Shown here piece by piece: positions 1-6,621 of a DNA stretch of 64,000 nt. The DNA comes from Myxococcota bacterium (GTDB taxonomy: Bacteria; Myxococcota_A; Polyangia; Palsa-1104; JAEUJZ01), in contig JANWXW010000002.1 of NCBI GenBank assembly GCA_025057315.1, positions 37,499 to 101,498 on the forward strand, in the 5' to 3' direction. The stretch's first letter is position 1. The number at the start of each line of letters is the position of its first letter. Below the pieces are notes generated by a model. That model was not told the DNA's origin. It saw only the letters and a list, made by a program, of their open reading frames with translations, and did not search any database. The position numbers and the translations under genes were made by a program.

Positions 1-1811
1 TCCTGCTTGCTGCTGCGCTCGGCTGGCTTCGCTGCAATGCCCAGCTGGACGGTGGCCTTGATGACGACCCAGCCCTGCGCGGCGATGGCGGCACAGCCGA
101 GGACGCTAGAGCGCCGGGGGAGCGGCATCTGGTGGCGCTGCGCATCGCCCCGGACAACGAGGTGCTGCTGGTGGATCTGCGGCAGCAGGCCAGCCGCACC
201 TACACCGTCACTGGCCTCTACAGCGACCGCACCACGGAGGACCTGACCGACCGGGTCACGCTGACCGCAGACAACGCCCATGCCGGCCAGATGATGGGCG
301 CCACGTTCCGGTCGGCTGTCAGCGACCGCAGCCGGGTTGAGTTCACGCGCATCCAGGGGAGCTACGAGGTGGGGGGCCGCACGCTGGTGGGCGTGGCTCA
401 TCTGACCGTCGTCTGGCTGCGGCAGAGCGGGCCGTCTCAGGACTTCTTCTTTAGCTTGCCCTACCAGGGCCCTGCCCAGCAGAAGCCGCTCAGCTTCACC
501 ACCTTCATCCAGTCGCTGGACTCGTTCTTTGCCGTGGATACCACGGGCAGCATGGGTCCCTCCATCGTCCAGCTTCGCGACAGCCTGCAGAACACCATCA
601 TCCCCGGTGTCAAGGCCGCCGCCGTCAAGGAGGCTTGGTTCGGCGTCGGTGCGGTGGAGGACTTCCCGGTGGTCGTCAACGCGAATGTGGCCTATGGGCA
701 GCCCAACTGGCGCCCGGGTCTGCCCGACGATCAGCCGTTTATTCTGCTGCAGCCGATGGCGGCCGATGTCAACGCTGCCCGCACCGCCGTGGCCGCGCTG
801 CTCTTTGGCAACGAGCCGCGGGGCAACGGACGCGACCTGCCCGAGGCGCAGATCGAGGCGCTCTACCAGATTGCCACCGGAGAGGGAAATATCGTGCCCA
901 ATGTGGTCAACATACCGCCGCGTCGCATGGGCATCGGCGGCGTCGGCTTCCGCGAGGGCGCCCTGCCGGTCGTCACGCTCATCACGGATGCTATCTTCCA
1001 CACCCGGGGCGAGCCCGGTGCCCAGTGCACGGCGCGCGATACGACGGGGCGCGTGATAACCATTCCGGCCGAGTACGGTCCGCCGGTGGTATCCGAGACC
1101 CACACGCGGGCCCAGGCCGTGGCAGCGCTCAACAAAATCTGCGCCAAGGTCATTGGCGTCTCCGTGCTGCGCACCAGCATCCCCGGGGCCATAGATGATC
1201 CGGCCGGAATCTGCAACGCCACGCAAGACCTGATGCAGATGGCGCGGGACACGGGCGCGCTGGTGCCCCCAGAGGCGTGGGATCTACCGATGCGGCCGGC
1301 AGGCTGCCCGGCGGGCCGATGCTGCACGGGCCTCAACGGCAGCGGTGAGGCGCCGGATGCCAATGGGCTGTGCCCGCTGGTGTTCAAGATCCCGCAGAAC
1401 GGCACCGGGCTGGGCGTGCAGGTGACCTCGGGCATCACCCAGCTGGCGCGCTTTGCCACCTTCGATGTGGTCGCCAGCACCGCCGGCCGGACGCAGGGGA
1501 CGCGGGGCGAGATGCTACCGCCGGGCAAGACCACGGCGGACTTCATCAAGTCCGTCCTGCCGCTGGATGCGATGCCTCCGCCCCCACCGCCCAACATCAA
1601 GGCGCCCGTTGTCCGCGGCACCCAGTTTACCGGCGTGACCCCGGGCAGCGTGGTGCGCTTTACCGTGGAGGCACGCAACGACTTCCTGCCCCAGACGCAG
1701 AGCCCACAGGTGTTCCACGCGACCATCCGCATCCGCGCCGGGGGCTGTGCCGACCTGGACGAGCGCGACGTCATCATCCTCATCCCACCAGCGAGCCCCA
1801 ACCTCGGATAG
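1..1811 (+). CDS. Secreted von Willebrand factor A (VWA) domain protein, 5' end outside the window
   Basis: The reading frame is open from the first bases. The first visible residues (LLAALGWLRCNAQLDGG) look like the end of a signal peptide, so the true start lies just upstream; 602 residues are visible. A VWA domain begins at DTTGSM (nt 537-554), a MIDAS-type metal site in which DTTGS matches the DxTxS form, within a FFAVD strand. Several cysteines follow (around nt 1025-1335), then a Pro-rich spacer and a C-terminal beta-rich segment that looks like an Ig-type fold. Secreted VWA proteins of this style are common in myxobacteria; ligand and role are unknown. The 3' end is antisense to a possible minus-strand gene that stops at 1515. 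The VWA call is firm, the function is not. Confidence 0.8.
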   Translation, partial: LLAAALGWLRCNAQLDGGLDDDPALRGDGGTAEDARAPGERHLVALRIAPDNEVLLVDLRQQASRTYTVTGLYSDRTTEDLTDRVTLTADNAHAGQMMGATFRSAVSDRSRVEFTRIQGSYEVGGRTLVGVAHLTVVWLRQSGPSQDFFFSLPYQGPAQQKPLSFTTFIQSLDSFFAVDTTGSMGPSIVQLRDSLQNTIIPGVKAAAVKEAWFGVGAVEDFPVVVNANVAYGQPNWRPGLPDDQPFILLQPMAADVNAARTAVAALLFGNEPRGNGRDLPEAQIEALYQIATGEGNIVPNVVNIPPRRMGIGGVGFREGALPVVTLITDAIFHTRGEPGAQCTARDTTGRVITIPAEYGPPVVSETHTRAQAVAALNKICAKVIGVSVLRTSIPGAIDDPAGICNATQDLMQMARDTGALVPPEAWDLPMRPAGCPAGRCCTGLNGSGEAPDANGLCPLVFKIPQNGTGLGVQVTSGITQLARFATFDVVASTAGRTQGTRGEMLPPGKTTADFIKSVLPLDAMPPPPPPNIKAPVVRGTQFTGVTPGSVVRFTVEARNDFLPQTQSPQVFHATIRIRAGGCADLDERDVIILIPPASPNLG

Positions 1812-2144
1812 AGACGGAAGGGCAAGCACAGCTTGGGCCGCGCCCAGCAGCAGCACGGCCCGGGCCCAGCGGGGGCAGCCCCCACGGCGCTGTGCCACCG
1901 CGCCCAACACGAGCGCCAGCAGCCCTCCGGGCAGGCCCAGCGGCGGGGGCAGCAGGCCCCAGAGCAGGCCCGCCAGCGCCCACCGCAGCAGGATCCTCTC
2001 TGCGCGCGGCCGGGCCAGGTGCTGGGGCCGCAAGGGGCGATGTCCCAGCGCCGGCGGCGGCACCAGGGCCTCCAGCAGGCAGCCGCATTGCAGGCAGTAC
2101 CCAGCCCGGCCTGGCTGGCGAAGCCTACAGGCCCAGCACACCAT
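1515..2144 (-). CDS. Possible small zinc-ribbon membrane protein, overlapping the VWA gene tail to tail
   Basis: From the ATG at 2144 the frame encodes about 209 residues. It opens with a two-CxxC zinc ribbon (CWAC, then CLQC 13 residues later), then a basic segment and two hydrophobic stretches (ALAGLLWGLLPPPLGLP and ARAVLLLGAAQAVLALP). Codons are mostly CTG, GCC and GGC, as in neighbouring genes, and this ordered architecture is unlikely in a chance frame. The first about 110 residues are convincing. The rest runs about 300 bp antisense into the VWA gene and is of low-complexity Arg/Gly/His composition, so the real end may differ. No Shine-Dalgarno is seen at 2144; an AAGGA lies further upstream, correctly spaced for an in-frame CTG. 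I do not recognise a family. Confidence 0.42.
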   Translation of the reverse strand: MVCWACRLRQPGRAGYCLQCGCLLEALVPPPALGHRPLRPQHLARPRAERILLRWALAGLLWGLLPPPLGLPGGLLALVLGAVAQRRGGCPRWARAVLLLGAAQAVLALPSLSEVGARWWDEDDDVALVQVGTAPGADADGRVEHLWALRLGQEVVACLHGKAHHAARGHAGKLGAADNGRLDVGRWGRRHRIQRQDGLDEVRRGLARR

Positions 2145-2231
2145 GCCAGGGACATCGGCCAGGCGGGTCGATCCTTGAGCTTTGCTCCGGGGGGGAGCTC
2201 TGGTACCGTGAGGGGTCTGCGGAGTCCTGCC

Positions 2232-3287
2232 ATGATGCGCCTTCTGCCTGCTGCCCGCGCGCTGCCCGCCGTGCTGGTCTGCATCCCGTGGATGGCGATG
2301 GGAGCCCAGCCTGCGAAGGGACCGGCAGCCCCCAGCGCACAGGCCCCGGCGAAGGCTGCGGCCCTTCCCTCGCCCGCCCAACCGGCCATGGCGCCACCAG
2401 CTGCGCCGGCGCCACCGGCCGAGCCCGAGCCCGAGCCCACGCTCGAGGGCGTCATGCGTGCACTGGGTGCGGTGTTCAAGAAGCAGCTGGGCGAGCACCA
2501 CGCCCTGCGCCTGTACTGTGAGTTCCTCGCGGCCCGCGCCCTGTTCGGCCGCGCCATCGTCTACGGGGTGGGCGAGGTAGAGGCCATCAACGTGATCATC
2601 AGCCGCGCCCAGCAGCGCGCCGGCCGCGATGCTGCGATGTTCACCCAGCTGCTGTCGGAGTACTTCCCGCGCGCTCTGGTCGCCACCGATGGCAACCTGT
2701 GGCGCTGGCAGGGCTCCCGCTATGCGCTCGACTTTCCTGTGGTGGCCTGGGACATAGACGCCGAGCGGGGGACGCTGTACGCCGCCAACTTGGAGCGCAA
2801 GATGCTCTGGTTCGACCCGCGGCTGGGCCGCTTCCGCCCCAACGGGCTGGAGCAGATCCGCGACCTGCAGGCCACCCAGGGGGTGGTCTATTACCTGACC
2901 ACCGATGGGGCCCTGATGATGCGCCTGCGCGGCCAGTCCAGCCGCATCTTGGACCGGCCTGTCTCAGAGGGAGCGAGCCTGCACGCCTCGCGCGGGGTGC
3001 TGTACCTGCTGGAGGGCGGGGCGCTGTTGCGCTACGCGGGCGGCACGTGGGACAGGGACGGCACGCCCATCCAGCGCAATGTGCGCCTGGTTGCCGCCGA
3101 CGGCCCGGATTACTATGCCATTGACCAGGCCGGGCACATCTACTCCTCGGCTGAGGGGCGCTACATCGAGCCCGAGGGGAGCTACAGCGGGCTGTGGCTG
3201 ATTGGCAAGCACCTGCTGGCGCTGTCCCGCACTGGGCGCGTCAATGGCTACGACGCCAGCAAGCGCGCCTGGCAGGTGCTACGGTAG
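2232..3287 (+). CDS. Secreted protein with propeller-like repeats, function unknown
   Basis: 351 residues. A signal peptide covers about residues 1-25 (MMRLLPAARALPAVLV, then WMAMGAQ), followed by a Pro/Ala/Glu-rich linker to about residue 70 and a helical segment. From about residue 150 there are repeated strands of the type TDGNLWRW, TLYAAN, VVYYLTTDGALMMR, GVLYLLEGGALLRY and DYYAIDQAGHIYSS, which read like the blades of a small beta-propeller, as in TolB- or SMP-30-like folds. GGAG lies 7 nt upstream of the ATG, with a second ATG directly after it. It ends 5 bp before thiO. I do not recognise a specific family; an envelope-associated role is inferred only from the signal peptide and fold pattern. 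Confidence 0.75.
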   Translation: MMRLLPAARALPAVLVCIPWMAMGAQPAKGPAAPSAQAPAKAAALPSPAQPAMAPPAAPAPPAEPEPEPTLEGVMRALGAVFKKQLGEHHALRLYCEFLAARALFGRAIVYGVGEVEAINVIISRAQQRAGRDAAMFTQLLSEYFPRALVATDGNLWRWQGSRYALDFPVVAWDIDAERGTLYAANLERKMLWFDPRLGRFRPNGLEQIRDLQATQGVVYYLTTDGALMMRLRGQSSRILDRPVSEGASLHASRGVLYLLEGGALLRYAGGTWDRDGTPIQRNVRLVAADGPDYYAIDQAGHIYSSAEGRYIEPEGSYSGLWLIGKHLLALSRTGRVNGYDASKRAWQVLR

Positions 3288-3292
3288 GCAGC

Positions 3293-4468
3293 ATGCACGC
3301 CGACGTGGTCATTGTGGGAGCGGGGGTGATGGGCTGTGCCCTCGCCTGGCGCCTGCGGCAGCGCGGCGTGGAGGTGATCCTGGTGGAGCGGGGCAGGCCG
3401 GGAGCCGAGGCATCCAGCGCGGCGGCCGGCATCCTAGCTCCCCAGGTGGAAGCGGACGGGCCTGGTCCCTTTCTGGAGCTGGGATTGCGCAGCCGTGCCC
3501 TCTACCCGGCTTGGGTCGAGGAGCTGCGCGAGGCCACCGGCATTGACGTGGGCTACCGTCGCGAGGGAACGCTGGTGGTGGCTGGCGTGGATGGGGCCAG
3601 GGACCCCGATGCGGAGGTAGCGGCGCTGTGGGCCCGTGCCGCCTGGCAGCACAGGCTCGGTCTGCCCCTGGTGCGGCTGGAGGGGGCCGAAGTGCGCGGG
3701 CTGGAACCGCAGCTCCGCCCCTGTGCGGCCGCGCTGTACTTCCCGGAGGACCGCCAGCTGGAGGCGCCGCTGCTGGCTCGTGCCCTGGCGCAGGCCGCGG
3801 CCCAGATGGGGGTGCGCTTCGTCACGGCCCACGTGCATCAGGTGATCGTCGAGGGCACGGGGGAGCGGCGGCGTGCCGTCGGGGTGGCTGCCCAGGAGCA
3901 GCGGCTGAGCGCGGGTCACATCGTCATCGCCGCCGGAGCCTGGTCTTCCCTCGTCGAGGGCACAGGACTACCGGGGGGAGCGGTGGCTCCCATGCGTGGC
4001 CAGATGCTGGAACTGGACACCTGCCCTCCCCTGCTGCGGCACTTGGTGTTCGGGCAGGTGGATGGGGTGGCTGGCTATCTGGTGCCGCGCCGCGATGGCC
4101 GGCTGGTCTGCGGCTCGACCATGGAGCGGGTCGGTTTCCGCAAGGAGGTGACCGTGGCCGGACTGCGGCGCCTGCTGGAGCTGGCGGAGGGACTGGTCCC
4201 GGCGTTGGCGCAGGCGGAGGTGCGGCGCATCTGGGCGGGGTTCCGGCCCTACACGAGCGGGGGGCTGCCGCTGCTGGGGCCGACGCCGATTGCCGGTCTG
4301 CTGCTGTGCACGGGGCACTTCCGCAACGGCATCCTGCTCTGCCCCATTTCGGCCGAGGCCCTGTGCGCCTGCATCACCGGGCAGTGGGCGGCCGGGGTGG
4401 CGCCTGTGGACTTGGCGCCGTTTTCCCTGGCTGCGGTTGGCGCGAACCCGGCCGGGCATGGTACATAA
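3293..4468 (+). CDS. thiO: Glycine oxidase / FAD-dependent amine oxidase, ThiO-like
   Basis: 391 residues, the usual length for ThiO and related DAO-family flavoproteins. Residues 5-35 form the dinucleotide-binding fold (VIVGAGVMGCALAWRL, then an acidic VERG), followed by ASSAAAGILAPQ, the typical FAD-contacting loop of glycine/D-amino-acid oxidases. The C-terminal part has the family pattern GFRPYTSGGLPLLGPT and a GHFRNGILLCP segment contacting the flavin. ThiO oxidises glycine to dehydroglycine (iminoacetate) for the thiamine thiazole ring in aerobes. No other thi gene is in this window; the gene is followed 9 bp later by moaB and moaA. A different small-amine substrate cannot be excluded. 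A TACGGT box lies 7 nt before the ATG but is partly inside the previous gene. Confidence 0.85.
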   Translation: MHADVVIVGAGVMGCALAWRLRQRGVEVILVERGRPGAEASSAAAGILAPQVEADGPGPFLELGLRSRALYPAWVEELREATGIDVGYRREGTLVVAGVDGARDPDAEVAALWARAAWQHRLGLPLVRLEGAEVRGLEPQLRPCAAALYFPEDRQLEAPLLARALAQAAAQMGVRFVTAHVHQVIVEGTGERRRAVGVAAQEQRLSAGHIVIAAGAWSSLVEGTGLPGGAVAPMRGQMLELDTCPPLLRHLVFGQVDGVAGYLVPRRDGRLVCGSTMERVGFRKEVTVAGLRRLLELAEGLVPALAQAEVRRIWAGFRPYTSGGLPLLGPTPIAGLLLCTGHFRNGILLCPISAEALCACITGQWAAGVAPVDLAPFSLAAVGANPAGHGT

Positions 4469-4477
4469 CAAGCCACG

Positions 4478-4981
4478 ATGAGCCACAGGGAGCACAAGGC
4501 GCAGGCCCCGCGCAGCGTGCGCGTGTACGTGCTCACGGTGTCCGATACGCGGACCGAAGAGACAGACACCAGCGGACGGTTGTGTGCCCAGCTGTGTGGG
4601 GCGGCTGGACACCAGGTCACGGGTCGGCAGATCCTGCGCGACGAGCCGGCTGAGGTCGCCGCGGCCATCCGCCAGGTGGCGGCAGAGGATCGCGCCGACG
4701 TGCTCATTGCCACAGGGGGCACCGGCATCTCCCGCCGCGACAACACCTACGAGGCCGTCGCTGGTCTGCTGGACAAGCGCCTGGACGGCTTTGGCGAGCT
4801 GTTTCGCGCGCTGTCGTTCCAGCAGATTGGCTCCGCGGCCATGCTCTCGCGCGCCGTCGGTGGGCTGCACGGCCGCCTGGTGGTCTTTGCCCTGCCCGGG
4901 GCCGAGCAGGCCGTGCGCCTGGCCTTGGAGCGGCTCATCTTGCCCGAGCTGGCCCACCTGGTCTATGAGGCGCGACGATGA
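4478..4981 (+). CDS. moaB: Molybdenum cofactor biosynthesis protein MoaB/Mog family
   Basis: 167 residues, full length for MoaB. The family signature is clear: VLTVSDTRTEETDTSG near the N-terminus (residues 13-28), the molybdopterin-binding loop ATGGTGISRRD (residues 71-81), EAVAGLLDKRLDGFGELFR, and SRAVGGLHGRLVVFALPG. Members adenylylate molybdopterin (Mog-type) or are inactive paralogues (E. coli MoaB), and sequence by eye cannot separate these. The stop overlaps the moaA start by 4 bp (ATGA), so the two are translationally coupled. The gene follows thiO by 9 bp in the same operon. Confidence 0.92.
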   Translation: MSHREHKAQAPRSVRVYVLTVSDTRTEETDTSGRLCAQLCGAAGHQVTGRQILRDEPAEVAAAIRQVAAEDRADVLIATGGTGISRRDNTYEAVAGLLDKRLDGFGELFRALSFQQIGSAAMLSRAVGGLHGRLVVFALPGAEQAVRLALERLILPELAHLVYEARR

Positions 4982-6042
4982 GCGCAGCAGCTGGCAGGAC
5001 GGCAGGGGCAGGCCTCGCTCTGCCTCTCTATCCGGGCCCCCTGGTGGATGGACTGTCCCGGCCCATCAGCTACTTGCGCGTTTCGTTGACCGACCGCTGC
5101 AACTATCGCTGCACCTACTGCATGCCGCCGGAGGGCATCAACCCGCTGCCGCGGTCGGAGCTGCTCACGTTCGAGGAGATTGTGACGGTGGTGGCGGTGC
5201 TGCAGCAGGTTGGTGTGCGCCGGGTGCGGCTGACCGGGGGGGAGCCAACGGTGCGCAAAGATCTGGTGGTGCTGGTCTCGCACCTGGCCCGTCTGGGGCT
5301 GGACGACCTGGCGCTGTCCACCAATGGCGAGCGGCTGGCCGAGCTGGCGGGGCCGCTGCGGCAGGCGGGTCTGGGGCGCCTCAACATCAGCCTTGACACG
5401 CTGGATGCGGCGCGGTTTGCGCAGGTGACGCGGCATGGGCACCTGGACCGGGTGCTCGCGGGGATCGAAGCGGCGCGGGCGGCGGGCTTTGCCTGCATCA
5501 AGCTGAACACGGTGGCGGTGGCCGGCTTTAACGACGACGAGCTGCCTGCCATCTGCCGCTTTGCCTGGGCGCGGGGCCTGGTGCCGCGGTTCATCGAGAT
5601 CATGCCCATGTCAGGCGGGGCCCTGTTTTATCCGGGCTCGCTCTTGCCGGCCGCGCGCATCCGTGCGCTGCTGGAAGAGGCCTTCGGTCCGGGCGAGCCG
5701 GGGGTGACCTACGTGCCCGGGGCCGGTCCGGCGCGGTATCTGCAGTTTCGCGTCGAGGGCAAGTCGGTCCCGGTCGGCATCATCTCAGCGGTTACCGAGC
5801 CCTTCTGCGATACCTGCAACCGGGTGCGTCTGTCGGCCACCGGGCAGCTGCATGTGTGCCTGGCCCACGATGAGAGCACCGACCTGCGCACGGTCCTCCG
5901 CTCGGGCCTTCGCGATGCCGAGCTCGCGGCCGCGCTGCTTGCTGCGGTGCGGGGTGCCGTGGCCGCCAAGCGCGCTGGACACGCCTTTACCCGCGCGGGC
6001 TGCGGCGGACCGCGCAAGCACATGGTGTCCATTGGAGGGTGA
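4978..6042 (+). CDS. moaA: GTP 3',8-cyclase MoaA (radical SAM)
   Basis: 354 residues. This enzyme carries out the first step of molybdenum cofactor synthesis, converting GTP to 3',8-cyclo-GTP. The radical-SAM [4Fe-4S] motif C41-x3-C45-x2-C48 lies in DRCNYRCTYCMP. The second cluster of MoaA is present in the C-terminal half as FCDTCNRVRLSATGQLHVC (C-x2-C-x13-C). The conserved GGEPTVRKDL segment and the C-terminal di-glycine (MVSIGG), which in MoaA inserts into the active site, are intact. The N-terminus is about 25 residues longer than in E. coli. It is coupled to moaB by a 4-bp overlap and is the last gene of the thiO-moaB-moaA unit. Confidence 0.96.
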   Translation: MSAAAGRTAGAGLALPLYPGPLVDGLSRPISYLRVSLTDRCNYRCTYCMPPEGINPLPRSELLTFEEIVTVVAVLQQVGVRRVRLTGGEPTVRKDLVVLVSHLARLGLDDLALSTNGERLAELAGPLRQAGLGRLNISLDTLDAARFAQVTRHGHLDRVLAGIEAARAAGFACIKLNTVAVAGFNDDELPAICRFAWARGLVPRFIEIMPMSGGALFYPGSLLPAARIRALLEEAFGPGEPGVTYVPGAGPARYLQFRVEGKSVPVGIISAVTEPFCDTCNRVRLSATGQLHVCLAHDESTDLRTVLRSGLRDAELAAALLAAVRGAVAAKRAGHAFTRAGCGGPRKHMVSIGG

Positions 6043-6063
6043 GGCAGCTCCTCGGCGCGGTGC

Positions 6064-6076
6064 TATACTGGAAGGA
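6064..6076 (+). promoter_or_regulatory. TATACT -10-like box and GGAAGGA site upstream of ccmE
   Basis: TATACT at 6064-6069 lies 15 nt before the ccmE ATG. GGAAGGA (6070-6076), a good ribosome-binding site 8 nt from the ATG, follows immediately. If TATACT were the active -10, transcription would start inside the ribosome-binding site, so either the box is not used or the messenger begins close to it. Confidence 0.35.
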
Positions 6077-6084
6077 ACATTTCC

Positions 6085-6621
6085 ATGAGCAACACAAGCG
6101 ATACCCTGCCCCGTTCTGCCGAGGGTGCCGCGACCGAAAGCCCGCCGTTGCGCATGGCCAAGCGCGGCCGCCACCGGCCACTGCTCATCGGTTTGTCGCT
6201 GGCGGTGGTGATCGGCGGCTTGGGGTTTCTGATGGCCGACTCGGCAGGCTTTGAGTACTACAAGCATGTGGACGAGGTGCTGAAGGAGCCTGCGGCCTGG
6301 AAGGACAAGCGCCTGCAGCTGCATGGCTTCGTGGTGCCGGGGTCGATCCTAAAGCGCATCGACCGGGATCGACAAAAGATCGAGTACAAGTTCCGCACCG
6401 AGAACTGTGGTTCCGTCGTCGAGGCCCGCTTTGCCGGCGTGGTCCCCGACACGTTCAAGGACGGCGCCGAGGTGGTGCTCAAGGGCACCTTCGACGGCAA
6501 AACCTTCCACACCCAGGAGGTCATGGCCAAGTGCCCCTCCAAGTACGCCCAGGCCGGTGAGCAGCAGAGCCAGATGATCACCCGCTGCGCCCGCGACCGG
6601 AAGGCGACCCGGGTCGACTGA
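6085..6621 (+). CDS. ccmE: Cytochrome c maturation haem chaperone CcmE, Cys-type
   Basis: 178 residues with one N-terminal membrane anchor (about residues 32-50, PLLIGLSLAVVIGGLGFLM) and a periplasmic beta-barrel. CcmE hallmarks are visible: GFVVPGSI, FAGVVPDTFKDG, VVLKGTFDG, and the end of the domain VMAKC-PSKY. In most CcmE proteins the haem is attached to the His of an HxxxY motif. Here residue 150 is Cys, giving C150-P-S-K-Y154. Cys-x3-Tyr CcmE variants are known from Desulfovibrio and archaea. The stop overlaps the first base of ccmF (TGATG). It receives haem from CcmC and passes it to CcmF. Confidence 0.93.
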   Translation: MSNTSDTLPRSAEGAATESPPLRMAKRGRHRPLLIGLSLAVVIGGLGFLMADSAGFEYYKHVDEVLKEPAAWKDKRLQLHGFVVPGSILKRIDRDRQKIEYKFRTENCGSVVEARFAGVVPDTFKDGAEVVLKGTFDGKTFHTQEVMAKCPSKYAQAGEQQSQMITRCARDRKATRVD

